The notes: generated from the letters alone by a model not told the origin. 64,000 nucleotides of DNA from Tomocerus qinae (GCA_020055645.1 CM034546.1:99014001-99078000), one strand, 5' to 3'. Numbered from the stretch's first letter, positions 26,745 to 40,159 are shown. A program made the numbers and translations.

Positions 26745-26972
26745 TTATAATGTTAATGTTTGCGACACAGTTAGTAGACAAAAGGAATTAACTGGAGTCG
26801 TTACCTTGATTTGTGTAGCTAAATGATTGTGTCTGAAATGGCGAGGCTGTAACCGTAGCATGAAAAGGCATGTGGAGGTTTGTTTTTGGTGACGAGGTGA
26901 TGAAAATAATACCCGCCGGTATGCAACTACATGACATGACATGAGGGAGGCAGGTTGTTGGTATTCACTCAT
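26745..26972 (-). CDS. Weak candidate exon, unknown product
   Basis: The frame starts at ATG 26972 and runs 75 codons. At codon 56 the DNA reads AAG then GTAACG, a fair 5' splice-site match, so a first exon could end at 26805. The encoded residues are polar, rich in His, Arg, Gln and Ser, without hydrophobic runs. No domain is recognised, and no partner exon with a convincing acceptor was found. Confidence 0.12.
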   Translation of the reverse strand: MSEYQQPASLMSCHVVAYRRVLFSSPRHQKQTSTCLFMLRLQPRHFRHNHLATQIKVTTPVNSFCLLTVSQTLTL

Positions 26973-27984
26973 ATTTAACTTAAATTTGTGTTCAAGCTCT
27001 GCGTTATGGTTATGTGACTCACTCCCTCAATTCCCGACTCGTAGTACAGGTACACGTAATATAAATGTGATATGAATATGTAAGCATAATATTGTTAACT
27101 AGAGTTAAAGCATGCATTGCATGCAGAACAAGTAGGGAAACTATAATAGACAAAAGTCAAATCAAGTGACCATGCTATTCCACATAGGGAAAAGAACAGT
27201 GTTTAGGTATAACTCTATTTGTTTAGCCTAATGTGAGTGTATTTGGAGTCTTGTAGGAATAGTGACTTTAGAATGTGTGCATTAACTCTATAATAACATA
27301 GTAGAGAGGTATAGGTTATGTATTTATCAACACCATAGAGCTCTGGGAATATAAGTAGGATTTTGATACAGTGTATATATAGTAGTATGTATCATGTCAT
27401 TCATATCATATCATTTGGCAGGGAAATGGCATGCAATGTCGTGAGAAGAGGTGTGGGTTAGAGTGGGGGACTTGGCTATTATTATGAACACGGAAAGGAG
27501 TGGATAAATGGAATTGGCTCGATTTAAAAGTTTTCGATAGGGATATGAAGACTATGGGCTGGCTTGGGCTTTCCCTTCTTTTTTCACTTGACATTTAACT
27601 CGGTGGTTTCTGTGCATTGCACTACTACTGTACTTAGCAGCTCGCATATCACATCACTGAGTTTGGCATCTCTCTTTGGTGCTCAACTAGCCGTGAAGAA
27701 ATAAGAACTATGTAGATCTGCTGTATAAATGCTCAGAGACTAAATAGTAGGAGTCTACTATGCATTTCGCAGATTATTTCTTTTTCTAAGCACGACCAAG
27801 GTAAAATAGGCATTTCTATACTCTAAGCATAGTAGTTAGTAGTTGAACGATCCTAAGTAATATACTATTAGCTTTTCATTTGTGAAGCAGAAAAATGTAC
27901 ATTTCAATTGAGACTTAAGCTGAATGGACGGTTTGAAATCACTCATTCACCTAAAATAAATGATAAAGAAGAATGCAATAGAGT
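26973..27984. other. Non-coding stretch, nothing recognised
   Basis: Very AT-rich sequence. The longest frame is about 62 codons (27406-27594, minus). I see no repeats beyond short tandem words. Confidence 0.5.
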
Positions 27985-28200
27985 TTATCTAGAGGATTTT
28001 TCCCTTTGACTACACTCGCCTTCAAGTGTACAATTCCTTTGTATCGCTCCCCTTTTTTCTATTGACTTTCTGATGATTTCTAGCGTTTTCACACTAATTC
28101 CACATTTTTTCTCCTGACTAATCTGTTTGCATTGCATGTCGGTGGCAAAGGCATAATACTTGTGATCAGAAATGTTACAGGTTTCTTTTCTTTTGGCCAT
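27985..28200 (-). CDS. Candidate 71-residue charged, Cys-containing protein
   Basis: ATG (28200-28198) followed by GCC opens a 71-residue frame ending in TAA. Of the short frames here, its residue content looks most like a real protein. It is highly charged, has five Cys, and has a likely helical middle (SVKTLEIIRKSIEKRGAIQR) with no long hydrophobic run. The stretch GISVKTLEIIRKSIEKRG is loosely reminiscent of a helix-turn-helix, but this is not a domain call. There is no TATA box or clear splice site. It could be a small gene, a single exon or chance. Confidence 0.2.
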   Translation of the reverse strand: MAKRKETCNISDHKYYAFATDMQCKQISQEKKCGISVKTLEIIRKSIEKRGAIQRNCTLEGECSQREKSSR

Positions 28201-31200
28201 CAGTCGCTAGTAAGAAAAAGAGGGGTGCGTTGCGTACGTAAATAACTATACATGATCGAGATTAGTAGAATATTTATAGGGCAAGTGGAGTTAGGTTATG
28301 TTCCCGTGTGGTGCTTATTTGGTTGACAGTTGCTAATCTGCAGGTGCAATTTCGTGATTGCCAAACTCAATGGGGTGCATGTTTCAATCACGAGCTTAAG
28401 TTAGAGCACGGACGGAAATGAGCTAACGATTACCTGACCAGAACTCATTTTTTACAGTTTATTGCACTGAAAATATTCTGCAAATCTTTCTCTCTCTGTT
28501 GTTTATGGAAATTGTGGAATGTCCACTTTATTTCAAGAGCCAGGAGAGCTGCCGACTTGTTTACAGTGAGCAGAATCCGAAATTAGAATTCGATTGTCGG
28601 CACTTAGTGGGCAAGAGTGGTGAAAGATGAGAATCGCATGATTTATTATACTTAGGACTGCTTCTCCTAACTTGAAGGTTATTACGTATTAACTAGCAAA
28701 GTATAAAACAGTCTTTATCATCCCTGCCCTATTGCCCTACCATATGCACACATAAAGGCAGACTCCTCATATCTCAAGAATGAATAGGATTTGTGGGGCT
28801 TTATTATGTTTTGTTATGACGGATGAGAGTTATGATTTCGTATTAGCTTATACTATACAACATTTTACTACCATTCATACTATCATTATATTACTAATAC
28901 TCAAATGTGTTTATTGTATTGACGACAAGGGGGAAATAGTTTCTGTTCAATTCGGTTACATCCACTTCAACTCTATTTACTACTACTACCGGGTTTCATA
29001 CTTACCAAGCATATCATAACCATTATTAGTCCATACAATAAGTGTGCACGTTCATATCACAAAGTCATAACTATGCTATACCTAGGCGAAAGCATTTAGG
29101 GACCAAATTACTTTCCCATTGCTTAAAGTAGGGGTAAATAGTACATGTATACAGATAGTGGTCCCAATTTACCACAGCCACTAAAATCCAGAGCGTATGT
29201 GCACATGTAAAAGGGGATAGCTATTGTTTGGAGCGGGTGTCAATTTGATTCTAGTTGCCTCCGAGCTCTCTTCCCAGATAGATACAGTCTCAACCTAGGC
29301 AATTCTATTCATGTTTAAATGCGTGTAGCGGTTTGTTATTTATGGATCTTGTTTTTTAGTGTGTAAAGAGGCAAACCTGCATATGAAACTGTTATGATAT
29401 GGATTTGTGCATACAATAAATAATGATTTGAATAGAGTCCACAAATGAATATGAATTTCAATGAGTTTATGAATGAATTATGGAAAAGAGTCAATTTAGA
29501 AACAGTTGACCGTTGTCGGGTTAAATTTCTTTGTTTTTCAAGTGAATAGAACTACTTCGTAGTAATAGCATTGAAAATATATGCAGGGCTGTTTTATAAT
29601 TGCAAGTTTTTTTTGTTTAGGTAATGATAGTTTTGAAAGTTGTTGAGTGATGCACTCCGTATGTGGCAGTGGCACCTTATGGAAAGCGTATGATGGTATA
29701 TGTTTAGTTTTAATTGCGAATTTTGTCATTAATGAATGCTAGGAAGGTAAATTGGAGCATAAGTAGTAGGTATGGTAGATAGCCTTGATGTTGCTTAATA
29801 TATGTAATAAAGACAGGTATTTTTGAAATGGGAGAGTGTTATTCATTAACCTCGCGTGCGGGGGCAATTTTTGTAAAAATTGAAAATAAAGCTGAGAATT
29901 TTCCCTGTTTAATTAATAGACGGTAGACGGAGATTGTTGGTAGTGGATTGCGTGGCGTATGAGAATGGAGTGAATGTGTGTGACAGAATTTCATCAGAGA
30001 AATAAGGAGGAAGCTGCTGTGTTGGCTGCAGATAGGAAAGAAGGCGAGGAATTGTGATTACAAGGGGAGGAGAAATGGCAAGGCTCTCGGAGCTGTGCTC
30101 TGAATTTTTATTTTTATATGTTTAATTAGGTGGGATGCCGCTGCGGTTTTAATTGTTAGTTTGCACTTTGACTCTGGCAATGCCTATTTAAATCGTTTAT
30201 GATAATGAATGGCATGTAGTGCAAAGTGTGATGATAATACTGTGGCCTGTGTGAAATAGTAGGAGTGAGGGAAGGTAAACCAAGGAGAAATTCACGCTAA
30301 TGTAAACCCAACAAAAGTACTTAAAAGTGAGGTGGATGTGAAAAATGGAGGAATTAAAGTATAGGCTTTGCGTTAGCACTTCTGAATGCTCACTGACTAT
30401 ACTTACTGAATCTAATGTGATGCGGTATGTGAATGTATAAGGTAGTTGCACAGATACTACATAGTAGTACATGAGGCAGATGAGTTAACTTAAGTTTGTT
30501 AGTTTATTGTTAGTTTCGTTGTCTCTGGGGACAGGACAGAAGAGAATAGAACAGCAGGACAGGTTGGAGATGTGGTTTTGCCATTTTCCTCCTGACTTAA
30601 AGAACGTAAACCAAGTTGATAGTTGGCACTAACAATAGGAATGCGTGTGTGCAATTGAGTTACTAGCTACAGAGTTACTTATTCACCTTAAACTAAACTA
30701 TTCTATTGTTGCAACTTTAGTACCTATGTACAAGTCTGCCGAGTTTGTCCAAGTGCAATTTTCGTGATGGAATTTTATACTTATAGTACTCCTAATAATA
30801 CTAGCTAGTAGTAACTAATAAAACTCTATTAGTATATCACTCTGTACAACTAATCTATGTTCCTCATTACATTTTGACATGTGAAAGTAGTCTGCTCTGG
30901 ATTTTTACAAGTCTCCTTGAGTTAGGAGTGGAAAGAACGTTTTAATTAGCCTGTTCGGTCAAGTACTTACGTGGAAACGGAGCTTAAAGTCTGTCGAGAG
31001 AGTGAACTTTTGTGCTGTTGTATGTGGTATGTAAATGCAGTCTGCATTTCACCACATTTTTGAGTACCTACCTATTTGCAGAAATCTTTTACATATGCTT
31101 ACTCCTATAATGTCTTCATTGTAAGACGAGTTGACTTAACTGTTTGTTTGCTATATACTACATGATTCTGGAAATGTATATAGAATAGATAAATTAAGGA

Positions 31201-31226
31201 AAAGACTAGTAGAGCGAGTGTTTAAC
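28201..31226. other. Non-coding stretch, nothing recognised
   Basis: Frames are at most about 90 codons (30197-30472, minus; hydrophobic, probably a composition artefact). I see no RNA genes, large repeats or mobile elements. Confidence 0.5.
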
Positions 31227-31234
31227 TATAAAAG
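31227..31234 (+). promoter_or_regulatory. TATA-box-like site
   Basis: TATAAAAG lies 37 bp before the ATG at 31264. The position suits a core promoter with a very short leader. It matters mainly because the frame behind it is GC-richer than its surroundings. Confidence 0.22.
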
Positions 31235-31263
31235 TGATCGAGTTGTTTAAGTGAAGGAATGAG

Positions 31264-31452
31264 ATGAGTGGACTAGGAGTCGGTGTAGGACTCGTAGGAT
31301 TGGGTGGATGCTATTCGTGGCTGGATTGGATACGCTCCAGTTCAGCATTATCGACATCCACATTGGCAACGGGATCTGCACTGAGAACATCATCTACTGC
31401 TCCAACTGCTCCTGAGCCTGGAGTGAGCAGAAGAGTGAGTCTTTTCATGTAG
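31264..31452 (+). CDS. Candidate first exon, Gly/Ser/Thr-rich
   Basis: ATG 31264 is the first ATG after an in-frame TGA at 31252. The frame starts with a Gly/Val/Leu-rich segment (GLGVGVGLVGLGG), then a Trp-containing turn, then a Ser/Thr/Ala/Pro-rich tail. Two 60-base lines inside it have 30 and 31 G+C, well above the surroundings. A GTGAGT donor-like site at 31435-31440 would end an exon at 31434, shortly before the frame closes at 31452. A TATA-like motif lies 37 bp upstream. Together these make a plausible first exon encoding a low-complexity N-terminus, perhaps a targeting or secretory leader. No downstream exon was identified and no family is recognised. Confidence 0.2.
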   Translation: MSGLGVGVGLVGLGGCYSWLDWIRSSSALSTSTLATGSALRTSSTAPTAPEPGVSRRVSLFM

Positions 31453-34400
31453 AATTAATTACCGACGGACAGAGCGAGTTGATTTGACTGGCGGGCTTCT
31501 ATTTAACTCCTCCGAGTAGTTCACTCACTTACTCCTTTTAGTCTCCTCCATCCCAGCTCATTTTCAAGTGTATCAGCATCGTTAGTTGTGGAAATGAGTG
31601 TGAGTGACTTCTCTCCTTCAATCCACTTTCCTTTGCTTCGCTTAAATCCATTCTCCTCTCAGCCATATACCTTCTAAATACTTTTATTCCTTACTTATAT
31701 ACTACGGAAAACTAAACATAAAATCATTCGGACCTTTAATATATCTCCCACATAGGTATATTACCTAACAGAGTATAAAACTCGTTAGTTCCTACAACAG
31801 ACCATTCAGTCACAAACATTCCGAATACAAGCCTCTACATATATACCACACAACATGTTGTCGGCGGCATTGCTTTATTCATTCCTTGACACTACCAAAC
31901 CTAACCAAAGTTTTACAACATAGCACAAATGCTTGTACAGATAAATTTCTGTTTGTGTCAATATTCATCCTAAGGACTTTAACGCAAAGTTACTAGCGAA
32001 TTTAAATAAAGTCAATGAATTCCCAACCAGTATCACGTAGTTATTCTACCTAATATTAATGAACTTTTCTAAACACGTACATTCAGGCAATTTAATCTAC
32101 ATATTTAAAAATAAAATGTTTTTATTGCATTAAATTCCCCACCTTCCATTTGAAGAAATACTATTTCAATCTTGCAAAGGATAATATACGACTTTACTTT
32201 CACTCGAATATTTCAACACAAGAATAACTTTCCTAGACTACCTTGTGCATGTTGATATGAATTATAGAAAAAATGATCTTGTTCTAGTCATAACTAGGGA
32301 TAATATATGTACTTAGGCATTAGAATTCCAATGGTGTGGTGTAGGGAGTTGTAGTAAGTGTAGTAGGTATTTGTAGTTACTAATAAAAACATATTAGCAT
32401 TAAAGGCTATATGTAAATGAAATGTATAGGGGTAGTACATGCTCATTTCTACTACGTTTAGTAAAATACACAAAGAGAGTGTGAGTGAGTGAGTGAATGA
32501 AAAAGTGGTTGAGTCTGAGGTATCATTACATTGTCGTGGACCTGATTATTTATTATGCATCGTTTTGCACTTTGCGTGCAAATAGTGACAGTGTGTAGAG
32601 TAGTAAGGTGTATTTGTGTATTTTGAAAGGAGTGAAATGTAGGTATTTAAAAAGAAGTCGATGATGATGGAGTATTATTATTACAGCGAAGAGACTAATC
32701 CCACACTGGCAGAACATGAGCAAGAAAAGCAAAGCTTGGCTGAGACTAACTGGGCGCTAATTAGAGGTGCTTAGATTGATGCATGTTATAGATGGAGTGG
32801 ATTGGAGTCAAAGTGAGTCCATATTAAGGAGGATTGGGTAGTTAGAAATGAAAATGTAAAGTAAAATAGGCTTAGTGTGTAGTTGGTTGGTTTATAAGTA
32901 CTAGAGGTATTTATTAACATCAGTCAGTCAACCAGTTAGGGAGTACTTGATAGCTACATAGATAGAATACATGATGTTGTGTGATGTGCACAGAAGTTAC
33001 AATGCAAACAACAAACAAGGCTGGTTGTATTTGTAAATTATTTGTGTTTTTTCTCGCTCTCTTTGGATGTTGGTGAGGGAGAGACGAGACAGGAATGATA
33101 CAGTAAATGATGTAAAGGTAAAGTATTTAAGCCATAAGCTCTGCATGCTGCGACATAAAGTGATAATAAAATACCAAAAAGAAGTCAAAAGGAGAAATGG
33201 ACACGAGTAGTGTAAACTCAGGCAGAAGAAGGCGTACAACTTTCTATGTAGTACAATGTACATACAAGAAAGCTAAATGCAAGTAAATTCAATCAAATCG
33301 AGAGACAGAACAGAGGTGAGCTAACTGACTAACTAAGAACTACGGGAGAACATAAGGAGGTGGCTATTTACTGCCTACACGAATATATTCATCTTCAGCT
33401 CAGATACGAGACACTGGATACCATTTCAAGTGATATACATACTTAAACATGAACAAGCCGTAGTTGCATAAGTAGGTACTATTGATTATATGTAAATAAA
33501 CGTGAAATGCTAAGATAAGGCTTGCTTATAAAATATTAAGTTCATTACAATGACTAATGAGTCAAGCTTCGTTCATCCTATAGTTCCTTTTGACTCTCTG
33601 AAGTGTTTTGGATTTTCATTTCATATTAAGTAGGAGAAGTAGTGAAATGAATCTGAGGAGGATGAACAGAAAGAAGCAGCATAATATTTAAAGTCAGTTG
33701 TTTAGCCAGTTTTTTTTCATTGCATTATCCTATGCTGTGATGTGAGCAGTCCCATTCCTAAAAAATACTCCGAAGAAGGTGTGCATTTTTTATACGGAGC
33801 AACCGTAATGTGTACATAGTCAGTTTATGTTCTTACTCCTATCTGCACTATCTTTGTATATAGCATGGACAGTATGTAGTGATGCGCACTTGGAGTAGCT
33901 TTTCTTTTTGGTAGATTGCTCTAAGGGAATCATACATATTTGTTATATGAGCAATAGGGATTTGATAGTGATCTGTCAGGTTGACACGAGCTAGTGATAC
34001 TCTCCTCACGCTCTCTCAGATTCTTTCTCTGTCTAGTCAACTTTCAGCCACCTAACTAAATCCTTCCGCTGCTTTATTTAGTTCTCTTTGTAACTCTCAT
34101 TCACAACTAAATGCAATCAAACTTCGCATTATTACACAATTTTCATCACTTATGAACAAGGCCCAGATGGGTTACTAACCTAATTGCCTTAATGATGTTT
34201 ATAATTTATACGCTAAAGATTTTGATAAGTAAATTCTAGCATTGACAAATTTTTAAAATTGGAATGAAGATTCCAATATGCGGTGATGTGAAATATTCAT
34301 TGTAGAGTGGATGTTATTTATGTTTGTGAGATAGAAAAGAAGATGCGCTTGGGGAATGTTCTTTGGTAACCTATGTGAATATTATGTAGCTATTAAGTTA

Positions 34401-35280
34401 CATTTATGCATTAAAAGTCAAGCATTATTACAAAAATAGGTACCTAGTATAGTGCATTTGTACATATTTGGTATCCCCGGATTCCCTTACTGTGTAGAAG
34501 GAGTAGGAGTTAGAAACAAGTGGAAAGTGTAAGGTAAAGGCGGAATAATTTATGTTATTTATAAGATGATGTGGTGCAATGTAATGAGATGCGATGAATC
34601 AAGAGAGGATCACTGCTCTACTATATTCACCAGAATTCTCTGTTTGAGAGAACAAAGCCAAGTTTACATATTTTAGTAATGTAAGGGCAAGTTTGGGTGC
34701 TCGGGCTTGTAAGAAGTGAAAGAAAGAAGAGTTTTGTAGATCTGTTGGGATGATAGAGTGTAATATAAAGGAAAGCAGAAAAATGGGATGATGTACGTTT
34801 GTAGTTTGTAGCTTAGCCCGGCTGTGTCCATTCTGAAAAAATCTCGTCACCCACAGCTGTGTGATTTATGAGCCAATGTTGCTGACTAGTTTTGACTACT
34901 GGTTTCATTTCTGAGCCGCATGGGTTAAGACAGGTTTGACTTCACTGGAAGGCTACAGTCCAGAGCCGAGACCTAACCAGACCAGAGTTATTTTATGGCA
35001 CTGACATGAGGAATGTAATTCATTTTGATATCAGCTTGACGACTGACCTGTAGAAAGTAAGAACGATATACGTTTAAAACATGGAAACATTAAAATGATA
35101 CGGAGAAGAAAAAGTTCCATAGCACTTAGTATGAATATAAGATGTGGAATTGCTAGAATCAAATGCATCAATCCAGTTTAATTCTTTTACCTACACGTTT
35201 ATACAGTAAAAAATAAATGCCCTATGTTCGGCCTGTTTTTACATACGTATATTTATTTTGATGCGTGTGGGATCGGCAAT
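31453..35280. other. Non-coding stretch with a sharp strand-composition switch
   Basis: About 31490-32290 is C-rich on the + strand (31801-31860 has 18 C and 5 G). From about 32330 the same strand is G-rich (32341-32400 has 15 G and 3 C). A GTGA repeat sits at 32481-32500. The frames at 32997-33263 and 34599-34850 (minus) are short and unrecognised. Confidence 0.5.
32481..32500. repeat. GTGA tetranucleotide repeat
   Basis: About five GTGA/ATGA units in a row. Confidence 0.75.
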
Positions 35281-35463
35281 TCATATTCTGAACTCCAGTA
35301 ATAAAATACAGACTGATATGGTTTGCTTTTTGCGATTAGCATAAATGCCTACTGTTGGCAATTCAAAGTCAACATTTGAAGAAGTAGCTATAGCCTTTAA
35401 TGTAGATCCCTCGTAGATTACACCATTGAAATGGCTTTCAGGTGTTGTTACATAATTTGGCAA
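35281..35463 (-). CDS. Weak candidate exon, unknown product
   Basis: A 60-codon minus-strand frame from TTG 35463, directly after an in-frame TAA, to TGA 35281. It has no ATG, so it could only be part of a spliced gene. Its residues (HFNGVIYEGSTLKAI, then SSNVDFELPTVGIYANRKK) look like ordinary globular protein rather than the hydrophobic translation typical of this DNA. No convincing acceptor or donor was found and no domain is recognised. Confidence 0.12.
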   Translation of the reverse strand: MPNYVTTPESHFNGVIYEGSTLKAIATSSNVDFELPTVGIYANRKKQTISVCILLLEFRI

Positions 35464-38400
35464 TTAGATTTTCGTCGAGCGTCAGTTAAGTTTAGAAGGG
35501 AGTGACCCGTGCCCTGACATGACTTGACTTAACCGACCACTTACCAGATGGATGACTATTTCTAACCTCCTGTGACTTGCTACGAATTAAGTAAAAATAG
35601 ATTTCGTACTCTGTGAATTACTACTGTAATTAAAATGTCACTGACAATGAGCGGACAAGAATAGCATTTACATTTTGTAAGGCAGCTAATTGTGCTCGTT
35701 GAATCACAAAGTTAAACTAGAGATATGTAAATGACGTATGTACCTTTGTAATTTGTTTGGCATTCTGCAAGTTTTGCCAATTATTTTTAGCGCAGAGAGA
35801 AAACATACAACTGTACCTATGTAATTATACCCAGCTCAAACTTGTACATTCGTAGGATATGAACGGTCAAATAGTCACATTCATAAGTTCCTCTCGCTTC
35901 GGAATATGTGACCAGAAAGTCGAATTTAAATTAGCTGCTGTGTATGTTCCGTTTTTCTGATGGAATACTAAGATAGTAGCTAAACATGTATTAATATTGG
36001 CCACTATGCATATGTGGTCAACTAGGGTTGTTCGTAAATGAATGAATGCAATGCTGAGAGGTAAGTTATTATAATTAGCAAGCCGAGGTTGAAAGGGTGA
36101 CTTACAATATTGTAGGGTGTACTTTCCATATGTAAAATGATGTTTTACTTATGGACTAGTGTGGGAAGATTGAAGTCGCACGTATAGAAACGTACAAGTG
36201 TTAGTCAAGCCCCGACAGAATAAATCGATAGACTGATTGTGTAATGCATACCATAAATACAGTAAGAAGAGTTAGAGCCATAAAAGAATTGGGTGACAAA
36301 TGAAACCTCTAATTATGTCCGAAAGTGAAATATTGATCAGGGAAAGCGTGGGTAATTCATATACATTCATAATATACACATTGAAGGCGGAAAGGGTTAG
36401 CTTAAGTTGCAGTCTTTATTGCTAGTAGGAGTTTCTCTCTCGAAAGAAATACACATGGAGAAAGCAGGATGCAAATCCTATATGAATTGTAGGTTTGCCG
36501 AAGGAAACTAAGCATTCTATTACCACGTAAAATGTATCTTATGAAATGATAGATAGCTCTGAAATGAGTTATCCAAGTGCAGCTCACATGAATGATTATG
36601 TTATGAATAGTTTTTGCATCGCGGAATTTGACTGTAGTTATAAATAGACCGAACCAAGCAGTTGTGACAAATTGAACTGCCGTCGCTTCTAATGTATTAC
36701 TTAACAGAGTTTACAGTTCCCAGGCACGAAAACAACTTGACACTCAGAATGAGTGATAGATGGAAATGAAACTTTCTACGGTGGCCTTAATAACTTAACT
36801 CATATGTGGAATTTCAACTGGTAAGAATTATGCCTATTTACTACCCACGAATGTTGATTACACAAGAATGACCAATTTTTATCACAATCCAAATGATCGA
36901 AATAGGAGAAAATTAATCTATATAGTGTCATTAAGAATATTGGTAGGATAACAGTTGAAAGTCCAAGGTGTTCAATTAGTCGTTTTTAAAATTGTAATTT
37001 TAAAGTCTTAATTTCGGAGTATAGAGATTCTGTCGAGTACTTTTTAGTATGATGATTCGTTTTGTGTATCGCATTTATTGCTGGTGTCGTTGTGAGGAGA
37101 CGCTGGGCTGGGATGAGTGCAACGGAAGAGTTGTGTGCATAGTTTGCATTGTGTATAGATTTGAGGATAAAATAGAGCAGAAGAGATCATGATGAGGAGA
37201 GAGAAAGGGTTGCATGGCTGAGTGAGTCTCAAAAGACATATTACATACACCATCCAGCAGAGAATAATCAAATGGGGCGCGATTGAATTCAATTGAGTTG
37301 CATTGCTGTGAATGCAATGTGCATTATAGTAGTATTCTTGTACTTATTCTGTACATCACAGCACCATAGGTAGATTTCGACAACTATCTGTGCTGAATTC
37401 TGTCGTATTACATGACAACCTCTTCTGTTCTTGATCCGATCTGCTTTTCTGTCCCCGGGTTACGTTACTTTGGACGACGACACGTCACATTTGAAATGGA
37501 GTGGGACAATATTTAAGTAAACGAGCGTGGATCATTTTGAATCATGAACAGAAAACGGACGGATGCAATTTCTCCTTGAATTAGATAAGTATGATGATCA
37601 CCAAAAATAGTATTGTAGCATTTTGCCAAGTATTGGAGATAGTTTTATAATATAGTGAATCTTGAAATTAGTACTCTTAGATTTGTAGGGTATTTGTTTG
37701 TATACAGTCGGGATGACAAATAGGAGAGAGAGAGGGTTCGGAATTAAAAGCAGGATGATGATGTCCGTGCTCTATTAGATAGATAGTTAATAGTTGAACT
37801 GTTTAGACATGATGTGGTCGCTCGTTCGTCCAGACTGCACTCATTTGGGAGTTGCTCTCTTCCTAATGGGTTTCAATCCTTTTTAAAGTAAAAAAAGAGC
37901 ACGGGGCTTCGGTAATGGAAATTGTCAACTTCATTCAGCCCTTCATTTGTCCTAGACTCTTTTGTTCCTTTCCTTGTTGGTTGTATTTAGTATTAGTAGT
38001 GTGGTGTGGTATGTTCCCATTCGACATGTCCTAGTTAACTTCCCACATACACATGTATACATGGATATGTTTTTACGGCAGTTAAATCTTTTCTGATAGA
38101 TACAGATGTAGAAGACTCAGTTCTGTGCATGTATTACATTACAGTTGACAATTTCACATTGAATTGATAGGGACTTATACTTGAGGGATAATATAAAAGT
38201 TTGTAAGCCTACTTGTAAGTTAGACTATATAATGAATGAATGAATGAGTGCTCTTGGCTTGGATTCGTTTGCCTTGCCTAGGGTTCTCAGTCAGTTCTCA
38301 CAATCACAACAAACCTTTATGTGACATCATTATCCGATCCTTGTCGTCTGTTCTCTTTTTCGACTTGCTTAACATTATATTGTCCCATTACGTGAAGGAA

Positions 38401-39805
38401 GGAACCCTTGTAGAATAGGAAGATATGTTGCTACGTTCTTTTATTATCTATTTCTATATACATCGATGCTCAGTATATATTCAGTTCAATGCTCATAAAC
38501 GAGTTGAATGTTTTTCTAAAGAACTCTGCTGTTGCCCTTTGCAGATTCTCCATACAATACCTTTACAACAAGGTTGTATTATATTTATTCATACCAAAAT
38601 CGGTACATGGTACATCTATACAATTGGAAAATGCCTTTTGCTATAGCAAATCGTATACAAATATCAGTATGATGAATACAGACAGTGGGAGAAAGGGGGC
38701 CGAGTTCAATTTACACATTTATATACCTACCTTAGTAGCTAATAGATAGGTAGCGAGTGCAATGCTGTAAATAAATGGCACGTATAGACACACCAACCAT
38801 TTACCAGCCAGGATAAAAAAACTGAACAATCAAATGAATTGAAAAGAAAGAATGGTGTCTTTCATGAATTTACATGAGATTTGTTGTCATCAGAATCCAT
38901 TTGATGATGTTTGCCTTATTTGTTACTTCCACTTGTGAATTATTATAAAAGAGTGATGAAATTTTATATTGCTACACACTGTACACACATATGCATTTAT
39001 GTACATAATATTAGCGATAGATTTAAAGTTTAAAATGTTGAGCTTATCTACTATTGTGTAGCTATCACTTTTCACATAGGTGTGTACAGAACTTAATTTC
39101 ACTAGTTTACTTTTATTAAATCCGTAGCAGCTTGTATATAAATCCACTAAAAGTAATTCATGCTAACTAGGAAAATAGTTAACCATTCCGATTAACTCGA
39201 CTGTTTTCTTTTCAATGGACTTTTGTTGTAATGCTGATGGAAATCATGTATTTTAGATATAGCCTGGTTGTGTAGTTTGTTCGGATAGAGCCATGTGGTG
39301 CGTGATCTGATTCAGAAATTCAAAGCTTACGTGTAGAGTGATATGGTCGCCTGATCGAGCAAGATGGATTGACATTTCGTGTGGTGTTGGTTAAGTTAGA
39401 GCAGACGAGAGCTAAATCAAGGTGAGGCAAACCAGAAAATGTTATGTAAAAATGCTACGCATATAATTTCTATAAATCTCCTACACTTGTCCGTACGTGT
39501 TGAGTGGAAAGAAATTTTTAAATTGAAATCTAAGTTTCTATATCCTATATACGTTTATTTTAGCTGGGAGACTTATACTTTGAAAGTGGTGCCTGCCACT
39601 TCTTCGCTCGATTGTAATATCTATGAAATGTATAGGAGTGATATAGAATATTTAAGACTGACTGACTGAGACTCTGTTATCGTTATCATGCTCTTTCGAC
39701 AACACAGTACAAAGGTTGAACTAGGGAAATCAGTGTTTTGCTTCTGTAGACCATTTCTCAGTTGAGTGTAGGTAGTGTTGGTAGTCAAGTCTGTGCTTTT
39801 GAGAG
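35464..39805. other. Non-coding stretch, microsatellites only
   Basis: Simple repeats: GA at 37722-37733 and AATG at 38231-38250. Frames of 60-86 codons (for example 38425-38749 and 39439-39669, +) carry no recognisable motif. I see no RNA gene or mobile element. Confidence 0.5.
38231..38250. repeat. AATG tetranucleotide repeat
   Basis: About four and a half AATG units read directly. Confidence 0.8.
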
Positions 39806-40052
39806 TTAACTTGATTGACTCAGTTCCTCCACCTCCACTGACGTCTCCGACATGGGAAATGATTTCGGGTTTTTTATCGGAAGGAGAGTAAAGTGTTCGT
39901 TGTCGGTGTTGGAAAGGTCTGGGTTATACCGTAGCATTAGCAGTGCACTCTTATTCCTACTATTACCCTTCTCAGAACAGCCCAAGACCACCTTTACTAT
40001 GCTCCTACATCCTAAACGTTTGCTTCTAATGATAACTTTCTCTGCCACTTAA
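39806..40052. other. Segment open on both strands, possible exon
   Basis: The minus strand (40048 to 39806) is open for 80 codons from a GTG that follows a TAA. Its residues are notably protein-like (RYNPDLSNTDNEHFTLLPIK, ending in an acidic SETSVEVEELSQSS). The + strand (39852-40052) is open for 66 codons from a true ATG, with hydrophobic stretches. Sequence here is somewhat GC-richer than its neighbours, which lowers stop density on both strands, so at most one frame can be real and perhaps neither is. No splice or promoter signal decides between them. Confidence 0.15.
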
Positions 40053-40159
40053 TGCAATGGTGCATGCTCTACTGCCACCCTATCCTTATACTTAAGTATA
40101 TACAATATGACATATCTATCTATTGACTACTTACTCCAAAACCCTTATCACTAAATTAT

